A DNA stretch of 64,000 nt from Taudactylus pleione (taxonomy: Eukaryota; Chordata; Amphibia; Anura; Myobatrachidae). The notes beneath the pieces are model-generated. The model did not search any database. It was not told where the DNA came from and saw only the letters and a program-made list of their open reading frames with translations. Each line of letters starts with the position of its first letter. Within the stretch, counting starts at the first letter, position 1. Shown here piece by piece: positions 46,559 through 58,400 of this stretch. The stretch spans positions 2,284,501 through 2,348,500 of the forward strand of contig JAUIMM010000017.1 in assembly GCA_031769625.1 (NCBI GenBank), given 5' to 3'. A program made the translations under genes and the position numbers.

Positions 46559-47745
46559 TATATGTAAGTGCTCTTTACTAACATATCTTGAATAAAAATG
46601 CAAGAATGTTTTTGGTTGGAGAAAAGACATTATAGAGTCAAGCAGTCTTCTTGCACTGGTGAGGGTAGAGCTGTATTATTATAGTATATAGTATGCTGCT
46701 TTGCAAATGTTTAATGCATTCTACTGGAGTACCAGGCAGATCCCTGAGAGTTAAATGCAAAGCTCATTATTTTATATCATAACCACCTGATGACATTGAC
46801 TAATGACATCAAAGGAAATGAGCTCTGTGTGAAGCTGAATGAGGTGGCTGCTCTGTGTATGAGAACAGAGAATTCCTGTACCTGGGAACTGTGCATGACA
46901 CTAATATATGTCTGAAGTCTGAAACAACCAATTTCACTCTCACTTTGAAGTCTGCTGTTGCTCTATAGACCTAGCTGTGGCTCCGCCTATGGTGACACAT
47001 AATAAGCCCTCTCCTGATATTTTGAATAACACTTATGACTTGCTAATACTTTACTACATAATTACTTCTTTCAGCTTCTGTAAAGCTCTTATAACTCTGG
47101 GCTAAATGTACTAGCACTCCACTTACTGTGGTGAAATAGTCCCTCCTGCCTCACCTGTATAGTGGCGAAGCAGGAAGCGTTACTGCGTTGTGTATCAATA
47201 AGAGGCGTGCCAAGGAGGGTGAACACAAATTCACTTCCTTGGCTGTGTCAGCAGAGATGCATAGCACAGCCCCGAAGATGACACTAGACCTCCTCTCCCC
47301 GCCGCTAGTACCTCTGTTCTTGCGTGAACCTGTGATGCCTTATGGGACTTTTTTTTTTTAAATAAAACTGAGTTACAATGGTACATAGTAGATGTCCGGA
47401 GCACTCAGACTTCACTGCAGCAGTCACATTGGATTCAGTGTGAATCGCGTCATTGCCCTCCCCCTGAACCGCTTTCAAGAGGACGGCTGCAGAGGGGGTG
47501 ACGGCAGGTGGCAGCCGGCTGAGAGACTTTCCCAGTTTTATGGGCACCTGGGAGTGCCACCCGATTTTCAGGAGCCTTCCGGCTGATATGGGAGAGTAGG
47601 CAAGTATGAAATATACTTTCCCTATCACTCCTTATTACTCCATGCCTGTATATTAAAATAGAAATAATTGAGGTGATAACTAATTTTTTTTATCACCACT
47701 TACCACATGCAAAATGTATGCTGATTTTCTATTGATGCTTATAGC
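46559..47745. other. No gene recognised
   Basis: Intron-like. 47,500-47,607 is a fragment of the 19,536 MITE family ending GAGAGTAGGCAAGTATG. Confidence 0.4.
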
Positions 47746-48110
47746 CAGGGCCGCCCTCAGGGGGGGACCGCTGGGCCTCAAGTCCCAGGCCCGGAGAGAG
47801 AGGGGGTCCTGATCGCAGTCAGGGATGGTAGGGAGAATTGCTATACAACGCCAACAGCATTTCAATTATAGCACCGATCACAAGCCAGCCAGAGCTTGCA
47901 GAATGGCAGCCAATCAGGAGCGGCCAATCCTGATTGGCTGCTGGTTCGCAAGCTGTGATTGGCTTGCAGCCGACGCCATATTTGAAATGCCGTCGGCATT
48001 GTATAACAATTCTCCCTGGTTGCCGCTGCTGCCACCGGGGTCCCCATCTTTCTCTACATTTGGAAAAGCAGTCAGCGCTGATTGTAGCTCTCATTGCACT
48101 TCTTGATTGT
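47746..48110. mobile_element. CAGGGCCGCC element, second copy (fragment)
   Basis: Left end CAGGGCCGCCCTCAGGGGGG, then the shared GGAGAGAGAGGGGG and CCAATCAGGAGCGGCC words. The right end is not recognisable. Non-coding. Confidence 0.6.
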
Positions 48111-48880
48111 GCATCTTTTTAATGTATGCCTTGAATTTGTTGTTCTTTTTTTGTGTATAATAAATGTTTTAAACGTATTACACTATATGTAATTATTATT
48201 TTTTGGGAGCTATGGATTTTGGAAGAATCCTCTAAAGATTATTCTTTGCACTATGGATATGGATCACTTTGGATGAAACTAGGGGTGTGCACTGTCCACT
48301 TCTCGTGTTTTGGATCTGGATCTTTCTTCGTGTTTTGGATCTGGATTGGTTTTGCCAAAACCACCATTCCGTGTTTTGGATCTGTATTTTTTTTTTTAAA
48401 AAGCATAAAAACAGCTAAAATCACAGAATTTGTGGGTTTTTCTGCTCCTATGCTATGATTAACCTCAATAACATTAATTTCCACTCATTTCCAGTCTATT
48501 CTGAACACCTCACACCTCACAATATTGTTTTTAGTCCAAAAGGTTGCACCGAGGTAGCTGGATGACTATGCTAAGCGACACGAGTGGGCGGAACAAACAC
48601 GTAGCCCATCTAGGAGTGACACTGCAGGGGCAGACAGGATGGCAGTTTGAAAAACTAGGCCCCAAACAGTACATAATGCAAAGACAAAAAAGAGGTGCAA
48701 GATGGAAATGTCCTTGGGCCCTCCCACCCACCCTTATGTTGTATAAACAGGACATGCACACTTTAACAAACCAATCATTTCAGCGTCAGGGTCTGCCACA
48801 CGACTGTGGCTGAAATGATTCTTTCGTTTGTGCCCTCACAAAACAAGCTGGCAATTAATCTGTCCCAGCACAAACTGGCT

Positions 48881-49378
48881 CTATGGAGGCAAGATGTCCT
48901 CCTCATCCACCGATTCTTCACCCTCTTCAGTGTTGTGTACATCCTCATCCTCACAGAGTATTAATTTGTCCCCGCTGGAATCCACCACCACAGGTCCCTC
49001 TGTACGTTCTGGAGACTGGTCTCCCTGGAAGAGTTGATAATTCATTTTTATGAACATCATCTACACCACATTTTGTGGAAGCAACCTCCTACGCCTTTCG
49101 CTGACAAGGTTCCCGGCTGCACTAAACACTCTTTCGGAGTACACACTGGAGGGGGGGCAACTCAGGTAAAATAGAGCCAGTTTGTACAGGGGCCTCCAAA
49201 TTGCCTCTTTTTCCTGCCAGTACAGGTATGGACTGTCTGACATCCCTACTTGGATGCTGTCACCAATGTAATCCTCCACCATTCTGTCAGTGGTGACAGT
49301 ATCATATGCAATGACAGTAGACATGTCAGAAATTGTTGGCACGTCCTTCAGTCCGGACCAGATGTCCAAACTGTCACC
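48881..49378 (-). pseudogene. hAT transposase, C-terminal remnant
   Basis: Corresponds to about residues 870-1,037 of the protein at 55,418. It reads DIWSGLKDVPTISDMSTV, then PYLYWQEKEAIWRPLY and SSVYSERVFSAAGNLVSE, the dimerisation block with the catalytic Glu. A stop replaces a Glu codon just after LLPQNV (49,061-49,063), and the acidic tail beyond it is altered. The upstream edge joins the repeat array directly at about 49,380. Confidence 0.9.
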
Positions 49379-49384
49379 CTTGAC

Positions 49385-50395
49385 TTATGACACAGGCGCA
49401 CGCTTGGCGCTGCTACTGTGTTGATGCATGTGCGGCTACAGCGCACACAAGTCACAAACAAAGAAATTTCTTTTTTTTGGAGCACTTTGGGGTTACACCA
49501 CCCTTCAACAGACGAGCCAGCTGGCCCTTGATTTATGACACAGGCGCACGCTTGGCGCTGCTACTTAGTTGATGCACGTGCGGCTACAGCGCACACAATT
49601 CACAACAAGGAATTGAAGAATTTTTTATTTTTGTTGGAGCGCACTTTGGGGGTTACACCACCCTTTAACAGACTTATGGGACACAGGCGCATGCTTGGCG
49701 CTGCTCCTTTGTTGATACACGTGCGGCTACTGCGCATACATTTTGCACACAAACACAGAGAAAAAAGAATTGTTTATTTTTTGTGGAGTGCACTTTGGGG
49801 GTTACACCACCCTTTAACGGATAGACGCACGCTTGGCGCTGCTACTTTGAGGATGCACGTACAGTGCACACTTTCACAAACACAGAAAAAAAAATATTTT
49901 TTGGAGTGCACTTTGGGGATTGCAGCACCCTTTAACGGACGAGCCAACCGGCCCTTTACTTATGACACAGGCGCACGCTTGACGCTACTTTGTTGATGCA
50001 CGTGCGGCTACTGTGCACACAATTCAGAAACACAAAAAAAAAAAAAAAATTTTTTTTGGAGTGCACTTTGGGGGTTACAGCACCCTTTAACGGACAAGCC
50101 AGCCGGTCCTTTACTTATGGGACACAGGCGCACGCTTGGCGTTGCTCCTTTGTTGATGCACGTGCAGCCACAGTGCACACAATTCACAAACACAGAAAAT
50201 AATTTTTATTTTGTTTGGAGTGCACTTTGGGGGTTAAAGCACCCTTTAACGGTCAAGCCAGCTGGCCCTTGATTTATGACACAGGCGCACGCTTGGCGCT
50301 ACTTTGTTGATGCACGTGCGGCTACCTCACACACAATTCACAAACACAGTAAAAAAAAAATGTACATTTTTTTTTGGAGTGCACTTTGGGGGAGC
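49385..50395 (-). repeat. Tandem array in the hAT derivative (7 or 8 diverged units)
   Basis: Units of about 140-160 bp, each with GCGCACGCTTGGCGCT, GATGCACGTGCGGCTA, an A-rich tract, GTGCACTTTGGGGGTTA and CACCCTTTAACGG. They are the reverse complement of the array at 54,401 but more diverged from one another. Confidence 0.93.
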
Positions 50396-50898
50396 ACCCC
50401 TGATGGACAGATCACCCCCTGGACAACACTACAGCACCCCTCTAGGACTACAGCCTTTATGGGACACTGCACAACACAGTCCAGCCAGCCCCTATAGACT
50501 TTGGAGTGGACAACTGACTGCACAACACCCAGCCAGCCCCTATGACAGCAGCACAACACAGCCCAGCCAGCCCCTATGGATAACAGCAGCACAACACAGC
50601 CGAGTCAGCCCCTATGGACTGAGTGGACACAGCCCCTATGGACAACAGCAGCACAGCACAGCCCAGCCAGCCCTAGCTCCACCCTCCCTCTTCACTGTCC
50701 ACAGCCGGAGTGAGAAATGGCGACGCGGGGACCTTTTATAGAATCCAAAACCCGCAAGATCCGGAAGGTGGGATGATGACGCTTTGCCTCGATTTCAGAT
50801 CCGAGTCAGGCAGGAAAAGTCGAGCCTGACTCGGATATGACTCGGCTCGGGGGTATTCGGATTTCAGAAACCCGAACCCGCTCATCCCTAGATGAAAC

Positions 50899-51010
50899 AT
50901 ACACTTAAGGCTTATTCATTTAATTTATATGGTACGTGTGCATTTAGAATCACTGTTGTAAGTTTCATAAAATTATTACACTAGGAGTCGCTGTTTCTCT
51001 TAATTCTTTT

Positions 51011-51049
<39 letters not shown>

Positions 51050-51112
51050 TGTGTGTGTATGTATGTATGTAAGTATATATATATATATATACACATACAC
51101 ACACAGTATATA
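50899..51112. repeat. (TA)n microsatellites
   Basis: TA runs at about 51,012-51,047 and 51,073-51,091 with GTAT-rich linkers. Confidence 0.85.
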
Positions 51113-51800
51113 GGGGATGTAATTATGAGACCACCGGTCTCAATCCCGACAGCGGAATCCCAACAAAGGATTTAACATAGGCATCGAAATACCCACGCCA
51201 ATGTTTATCCCGACACCAGAACGCAGAAGACGCCAGCCCGAACAAAGTCCGGGGCGCACTTAGCATTAGCCGCGGGGGCAGGGCCGCCATCAGGGGGGGA
51301 CTGTCGGGACTGGAGTCCCGGGCCCGGACACTTAGCTGAAAGGGGGGGCCCGCTCCTGTCCCTGTAGTTTCTAAAAAAAAATGTATGGAGCGCAGCAGCA
51401 CTGATGCTGCTGGCTCCAGTAGATAAGACTGAGCCGGCGGGCACCTACCACCTGATCACCTGGCCACCCGTGGCTCGCAGCTGTCAGTGACAGCCTGAGC
51501 CGAAGCTTCCTCCCTGTGTGCTCCAGTCCCGACCAGAGTCGTGTACGTGACTTCGTGACGTCACACGCCCGTGCGGATGTCAGATAGGCGGAAACTGGAG
51601 GAGTCTGTAGAGAGGAGCCGCCGGGACAACCGCACCGACAGAAAAAAAAAAAAAAGTATGTTTGCACACAGTGCATATATGGCTTTATAATTTATGGGGG
51701 TGGTCACTGTTGGGTGCTATAATAAATATAAATATAAAGGATGGGGACCTGTTTCAATCAGTGAGGGATGAGGAAAGTCATTGTTAGTGCCTGTCACCCC

Positions 51801-51967
51801 CTCACTGATTGTAGCAGGTCCATATCCCTTATATTTATTATTACACCCATCAGCTAGTGTCCTGTTGATTATATATCAGTGTGCCACTGATATATAATCA
51901 ACAGGTCACTGACTGATGGGATTAATAATAAATATAAGGGATGTGGACCTGCTACAATCAGTGAATG
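51801..51967. repeat. Imperfect 167-bp palindrome
   Basis: The outer arms CACTGATTGTAGCAGGTCC and GGACCTGCTACAATCAGTG are perfect complements, and so are the inner 21-base arms 51,861-51,881 and 51,885-51,905 around a 3-base loop. The middle of the arms is imperfect. Confidence 0.88.
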
Positions 51968-52199
51968 GGTTGGCGGGGGTGTTTGGGGGGTGCTTCCACA
52001 AATATCAGTCATAAAAAATGTGTGTGTGTGTGAGTGAAGTCAATGTTGCGGGCACGGGCTCCCCTTCCTCAAATCTTGAGGAAACGTTGACTAATAAAGC
52101 ACAGCTTCACCCTGTTACGGTCTCTGAGTGCCGCCTTTATGCCTACTTTATAATGGGGATGTCGTTCTCCTGCGGGGTCCAGTGGAGTGCCAGATTCAT

Positions 52200-52530
52200 T
52201 GTCTGCTACTATATATCAGTTATTTATTTAGCGCACACATATTCCACAGCACCTTACATAGAATATTTGACCATGCAGATCGGTCCCTGTTCCTGTGGAG
52301 CTTACACTCTATATTCCTTACCATATTTACGCACATACATTTATTTTTTGTCAAGTTCTAATTAACCTACTAGTATATTTTTTATTTGTGGGAGGAAACC
52401 GGAGTACCCAGAGAACAAGCACTGGGAGAACATACAAAATCCACACAGTTAGTGTCGTGGTGGTAATCGAATTCAAGACTTCAGTGTAGTGAGGCAGTAA
52501 TGCTAACCATTACACCATCCACGCTGCATG
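52200..52530 (+). repeat. Dispersed vertebrate retroposon-like repeat
   Basis: GGAGCTTACACTCTATATTC, GTGGGAGGAAACCGGAGTAC, GGGAGAACATACAAAATCC and GAGGCAGTAATGCTAACCAT, in this order, are remembered as an abundant fish and amphibian repeat. Class not assigned. Confidence 0.6.
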
Positions 52531-53530
52531 GGTGGTGCAATATGTATCTAATTTGGGGGGAGCCATGCCGTGTTTTGTTACCTGTCCATATCGTGTTGAT
52601 TATTTTCATTTAAATACCCCCTCTATGTGCTAAAGAAAACTCGAAGGGACAGCAATAGCAATAACAACTACTATTCCTGCAAGTTAGATCCTGGCAACAT
52701 TGGAAGAATCTTTCACATTTGTGAAAGACTCTTCTGGGGGAATTTGACACTGCAAATGTAACATGCCCCTACATGTTGGCCACACTTCCAATTCAGTACA
52801 GGGAATGGGGGACGCCGAAACATACCCTTGCTCCAGGCACCATGGCACCTAGCTACACCTCTGCTAGGACCCGCCGTGGCTCTAACAGACCAGGTCCGTC
52901 CGGCAACGACTGCACATGTATGAGGGAGGGGAGGGAAGGTAGGTGGACACATAAGGGGGCTGGCTGGACAAACAAGGGGGCCTGGCTTGACACACAGATA
53001 AGGGGTCCTTGCTGGACACACAGAAGCTGGTCTGGCTGGACACATAAGGGGGGCAGGCTAGACAAATAAGGGGGGCAGGCTAGACACATAAGGGGGGCTT
53101 GCCTGGACGCACATAAGAGAGGCTGACCGGACGCACATAAGGGGGGGGTGGTTGGACAGACAAGGGGGGGCTGGCTGGACACAGGACAGGCTTGATATTT
53201 TTTTGCCCAAATTTTTTTGGTAGCGGGGGAAGAGGGGGGGGGCACTGCCGATATTGTCAGTTTTGGGCCCCACAATTTCTGATGGCAGCCCTGCGCGGGG
53301 GGGGGGGAGGGTAGGATTAGGGAGTCTAGCATTGTTAGGTTTGGGGGCGGGTAGATTAGGTCTAGGCACCCCTAGGGGGGAGGGTTAGGCACCCCCAGGG
53401 AAAAATTAGTGTAAGGCACACCCCCGGGAGGGTTAGGCACTAGGGGGGAGGTTAGGGTTAGGCACCACCACTTACTTGCCCCAATCGGGATCCTCATCCA
53501 TCGGGCATCCGCTGTCGGGATTTTTACAAT

Positions 53531-53806
53531 TTGACAAAGGGGCATTGTGGCCCCAAATCGTCGGCTACTTTTGACCTGAATACAGTCTTTTTTGCTACAT
53601 TAAATCTCGGAGTGCCTGTGTTTTTTTTTATATATATGTGTATATATATATATATGAAAATTGAGGTGCACTCACCAGACTTTAAGAAGAGTAAAAGAGT
53701 TTTCCTTTATTCAAACAGCATCAACGTTTCAGTCCACCTTTGGACTTTTATTTTGATAAAAGTCCAAAGGTGGACTGGAACGTCCATGCTTATGTATGTA
53801 TGTGTG

Positions 53807-53847
<41 letters not shown>

Positions 53848-53858
53848 ATGTATATGTA

Positions 53859-53905
<47 letters not shown>
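53531..53905. repeat. Inverted repeat and (TA)n tracts
   Basis: AGTCCACCTTTGGACTTTTA and TAAAAGTCCAAAGGTGGACT (53,731-53,780) form a hairpin. TA runs at about 53,813-53,842 and 53,871-53,905 lead into the hAT element. Confidence 0.8.
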
Positions 53906-53908
<3 letters not shown>

Positions 53909-54065
53909 GGGTGAGCGGGTTCGGATTTCTGAAATCCGAACCCCCCCGAGCCCCCCCGATCCGAGTCCGATCCGAGTCAGGCTCGACTTTTCCCGCCTGA
54001 CTCGGATCTGAAATCGAGGCAAAACGTCATCATCCCGCCTTCCGAGTCTCGCGGGTTTTGGATCC

Positions 54066-54072
54066 TATATAA
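54066..54072 (+). promoter_or_regulatory. TATA box of the hAT transposase gene
   Basis: TATATAA within GGATCCTATATAAGGTACC. The same place in the derivative reads TATAAAAGG (minus, about 50,735) and in the old relic GATATAAG (about 62,797), so it is kept in three copies. Transcription would be expected to start about 30 bp downstream. Confidence 0.7.
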
Positions 54073-54400
54073 GGTACCCGCGTCGGCGCCATTTTCTCAC
54101 TCGGCTGTGGACAGTGAAGAGGGAGGGTGGGAGTTAGGGCTGTGTAGTGTAGTGTAGTGCTGCTGTTGTCCACTACTTCAAAGTCCATAGGGGCTGGCTG
54201 TGTTGTGCTGCTGTTGTTAATAGGGGCTGTGTCCACTACTTCAAAGTCCATAGGGGCTGGCTGGACTGTGTTGTGCAGTCAGTTCTCCATAGGGGCTGTG
54301 TCCACTCCAAAGTCCTGTGCAGTGTCCCAGTCCTAAAGGAGTGCTGTAGTGTTGTCCAGGGGGTGCTCTGTCCATCAGGGGTGCTCCCCCCAAGTGCTAA

Positions 54401-55376
54401 AAAAATAATATATTTTCTGTGTTTGTGAATTGTGTGCGCAGTAGCCGCACGTGCATCAACAAAGTAGTGCCAAGCGTGCGCCTGTGTCATAAGTAAAGGG
54501 CCGGCTGGCTTGACCGTTAAAGGGTGCTGTAACCCCCGAAAGTACACTCCAGTCCAAACCAAAAAAAAATTATTTTCTGTGTTTGTGAATTGTGTGCGCA
54601 GTAGCCGCACGTGCATCAACAAAGTAGTGCCAAGCGTGCGCCTGTGTCATAAGTAAAGGGCCGGCTGGCTTGACCGTTAAAGGGTGCTGTAACCCCCGAA
54701 AGTACACTCCAGTCCAAACCAAAAAAAAATTATTTTCTGTGTTTGTGAATTGTGTGCGCAGTAGCCGCACGTGCATCAACAAAGTAGTGCCAAGCGTGCG
54801 CCCGTGTCATAAGTAAAGGGCCGGCTGGCTTGACCGTTAAAGGGTGCTGTAACCCCCGAAAGTACACTCCAGTCCAAACCAAAAAAAAATTATTTTCTGT
54901 GTTTGTGAATTGTGTGCGCAGTAGCCGCACGTGCATCAACAAAGTAGTGCCAAGCGTGCGCCTGTGTCATAAGTAAAGGGCCGGCTGGCTTGACCGTTAA
55001 AGGGTGCTGTAACCCCCGAAAGTACACTCCAGTCCAAACCAAAAAAAAATTATTTTCTGTGTTTGTGAATTGTGTGCGCAGTAGCCGCACGTGCATCAAC
55101 AAAGTAGTGCCAAGCGTGCGCCTGTGTCATAAGTAAAGGGCCGGCTGGCTTGACCGTTAAGGGTGCTGTAACCCCCGAAAGTACACTCCAGTCCAAACCA
55201 AAAAAAAATTATTTTCTGTGTTTGTGAATTGTGTGCGCAGTAGCCGCACGTGCATCAACAAAGTAGTGCCAAGAGTGCGCCTGTGTCATAAGTAAAGGGC
55301 CGGCTGGCTTGACCGTTAAAGGGTGCTGTAACCCACAAAGTACACTCCAGTCCAAACCAAAAAAAAAATTATTTTC
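54401..55376 (+). repeat. Tandem array of about 160-bp units in the hAT leader
   Basis: Six units at 160-bp spacing (GTGAATTGTGTGCGCAG near 54,425, 54,585, 54,745, 54,905, 55,065 and 55,224) plus a partial one. The middle units are almost identical. Each has an A tract, one CACGTG palindrome (GCCGCACGTGCATC), GTGCCAAGCGTGCGCC and GACCGTTAAAGGGTGCTG. No ATG occurs in the sense direction. Antisense frames of about 70 residues, one per unit, are by-products. Confidence 0.95.
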
Positions 55377-55417
55377 TGTGTTTAGCCGCACGTATATATC
55401 AAATCGATATAACATAA

Positions 55418-58400
55418 ATGGAGGACCAAACTTTCTCCGATAAAAATAAAATAGAGAAAGATCAAGAACCACTTCCTCCTAGTGCTGAAGCTGCTGCCAC
55501 TAGTCATGACATAGACGATAACATGCCATCAACGTCGTCTGCCAAGGCCGATGCCCAATGTCATAGTAGAGGGCACATACAATCCCAAATGGCAAAGTTC
55601 AGGAAAATGACCTTGAAAAAGACATTTAAATCAGCTGAAGAGAAACGTAAACTTGCCAATATGCCATTTACGACACGGAGTGGCAAGGAACGGCTAAGGT
55701 CGATCCCTAGTATGTTCATGACTAGTGGTTCAGCTTCACATGACGATGGAAGCCCTCCTCCCACTAAAAAAATCAAAAGAGTTAAGCTGGCAAAAGCACA
55801 GCGAAGAACTGTGCTTTCTAAGAAGATATCACAAATCCCCAAGGAGAGTCCAAGTGTGGTGGTGGTTGCGATGCCTGACCTTCCCAGCACTGGACGGGAA
55901 GAGGTGGCTCTTTCCACCATTTGCACGCCCCCTGCAAGTGCTGAAAGGAGCACCCACAGTTCACTTGCTGATATGCAAATTGAAGATGTCACTGTTGAAG
56001 TACAACAGGATGAGGATACTGGTGTAGCTGGCGCTGAGGAGGAAGTTGGCGAGGAGGATTCTGATGGTGATGTGGTTTGTTTAAATCAGGCTCCGGGGGA
56101 GACAGTTGTTGTCCGTGGGATGAAAAAGCCCATCACGGTCATGCCTGGGCAGAAGACCAAACATTCCACCTCTTTGGTCTGGCAATATTTCTATCCAAAT
56201 CCGGACAACAACTGTCTTGCCATATGTACCATATGTAAAGGTGAAATAAGTAGGGGTAGGGACGTCAACCACCTAGGAACATCCTCCCTTATACGGCACC
56301 TGCAGCGCGTTCATAAAAAGTTACTGTCAAGTTCAGAAACTTTGGCTAAGACCGTAAGCAGTCCAGGGACACCTAAATCCCGTTGTCCTGTTGTATCCAA
56401 GCGCCTGCAAACCACACCATCAACTCCCTCCTCGTCAATTTCCTCCTTAGTCAGGATCGGAAGTAGTCCTGCAGGCCATGTCACTGGCATGACTGACTCT
56501 CCTATCCGGGATTCCTCTGGAGGATCCTGCATTGCTACGCCTACTGCTGCCGCTGCTGCTGTTGCTGCTGCTGGGAGTCGTTCATCATCCCAGAGAGGAA
56601 GTAGGAACACCACTACTTTTACTAAACAATTGACCCTCCAACAGTCCTTAGCGAGGAGGATGAAGTACGACAGCAGTCATCCTGAAGCAAAACGTATAAC
56701 TGAGGCCTTGACTGCTATGTTGGTGTTAGACGTGCGTCCGGTATCCGCCATTAGTGCAGTGGGATTTAGACAATTGATGGAGGTAGTGTGTCCCCGGTTC
56801 CAAATCCCGTCTAGATTCCACTTCACTAGGCAGGCGATACCGAGACTGTACAGAAACATCAGAAAAAGTGTCCTCAGTGTCCTGAAAAATGCCGTTGTAC
56901 ACAATGTCCACTTAACCACGGACATGTGGACAAGTGGAACAGGGCAGACTAAGGACTATATGACTGTGACAGCCCACTGGGTAGATGTATCACCTTACGC
57001 AGCAACAGCAGCAGCGTCACCAGTAGCAGCATCTCAGAAACGCCAGCTCGTTACAAGGCAGGCTACGCTGTGTATCACCGGTTTCAGTAAGAGGCACACC
57101 GCCGACAACCTCTTAGAGAAACTGAGGGAAATCATCGCCCAGTGGCTTACCCCACTTAGACTCTCCTGGGGATTTGTGATATCTGACAACGCCACCAATA
57201 TTGTGCGGGCATTACATCTGGGCAAATTCCAGCACGTCCCATGTTTTGCTCACACAATAAACTTGGTGGTGCAGAATTTTCTGAAAAGCGACAGGGGCGT
57301 GCAGGAGACGCTTTGGGTGGCCCGAAAAATTTCTGGCCACTTTCGCCATTCAGCGACTGCGTGCCGAAGACTGGAGCGCCAGCAAACACTCTTGAACCTG
57401 CCCCGCCATCACCTGAAGCAAGAGGTTGTGACGCGGTGGAACTCAACCCTCTATATGCTTCAGAGGATGGAGGAGCAGCAAAAGGCCATACAAGCCTATA
57501 CATCCACCTATGACATAGGCAAAGGAGGGGGTATGCACCTGACTCAAGCGCAGTGGAGAATGATTTCCGTGTTGTGCAAGGTTCTTCAGCCCTTCGAACT
57601 TGCCACACGTGAAGTCAGTTCAGACACTGCCAGCTTGAGTCAGGTCATTCCCCTCATCAGGCTTTTGCAGAAGCAGCTGGAGAAAGTGAAGGAGGAGCTA
57701 AGACGGAGCGATTCCGCTCGGCATGTGGGACTTGTGGATGAAGCCCTTCATTCGCTTTGCCAGGATTCCAGGGTGGTCAATCTGTTGAAATCAGACCACT
57801 ACATTTTGGCCACCGTGCTCGATCCTAGGTTTAAAGCCTATGTGGTGTCTCTCTTTCCGGCCGACACAAGCCTGCAGAGGTGCAAAGACCTGCTGGTGAA
57901 CACACTGTCAGCTGAAGCGGAACGTGACACGTCAACGGCTCCTTCTTCATTTTCTCCCGCAACTGGGGCTGCCAGGAAAAAACTTAGGTATCCTAAGCAA
58001 CCCGCTGGCGGTGATGCAGGGCAGGCAGGACCAAGTTTGGACATCTGGTCCGGACTGAAGGACCTGGCAACAATTTCTGACATGTCTACTGTCACTGCAT
58101 ATGATACTGTCACCATTGACAGAATGGTGGAGGATTACATCGGTGACAGCATCCAAGTAGGCATGTCAGACAGTCCATACCTGTACTGGCAGGAAAAAGA
58201 GGCAATTTGGAGGCCCCTGTACAAACTGGCTCTATTTTACCTGAGTTGCCCCCCCTCCAGTGTGTACTCCGAAAGAGTGTTTAGTGCAGCCGGGAACCTT
58301 GTCAGCGAAAGGCGTAGGAGGTTGCTTCCACAGAATGTGGAGAAGATGATGTTCATCAAAATGAATTATCAGCTCTTCCAGGGAGACCAGCCTCCAGAAG

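Larger units (their letters stand above)
48280..50890 (-). mobile_element. hAT transposon, internal-deletion derivative (2.6 kb)
   Basis: Minus-orientation relative of the complete element at 53,906. Its plus-strand left edge TAGGGGTGTGCACTG is the family right end and its plus-strand right edge GCTCATCCCTA is the family left end. GATGAAAC occurs at 48,272-48,279 and again at 50,891-50,898, a perfect 8-bp target duplication. It keeps both sub-terminal regions, the TATA box (about 50,735, minus), the repeat array and the last part of the transposase, but the coding region before about residue 870 is gone. Confidence 0.95.
51289..53293. mobile_element. CAGGGCCGCC element, third copy (2 kb, itself composite)
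   Basis: The left end CAGGGCCGCCATCAGGGGGG and the right end TTCTGATGGCAGCCCTG are inverted. Inside are a 170-bp palindrome, a dispersed vertebrate repeat (52,200-52,530) and an array of about 24-bp units built on GACACATAAGGGGGGC (52,935-53,180). Non-coding. Confidence 0.65.
51113..53530. mobile_element. TTAGG-type element, copy 3, with large insert
   Basis: The left edge GGGGATGTAATTATGAGACC with CAATCCCGACAGCGG matches the 41,179 edge. The right part 53,300-53,530 has GGTTAGGC blocks and ends GCTGTCGGGATTTTTAC. Between them lies an inserted element at 51,289-53,293. Confidence 0.65.

Noticed and set aside
53531..54022. Frames with long Tyr-Ile runs
   Set aside because: Translations of TA microsatellites; the same happens near 3,063-3,362 and 1,367-1,588.
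54570..55472. Several minus-strand frames of about 70 residues, nearly identical, at 160-bp spacing
   Set aside because: They come from the tandem array antisense to the transposase leader; no domain, and they exist only because the period and the lack of stops coincide.
57156..57608. 150-residue minus-strand frame inside the hAT transposase
   Set aside because: Antisense shadow of a conserved coding region.
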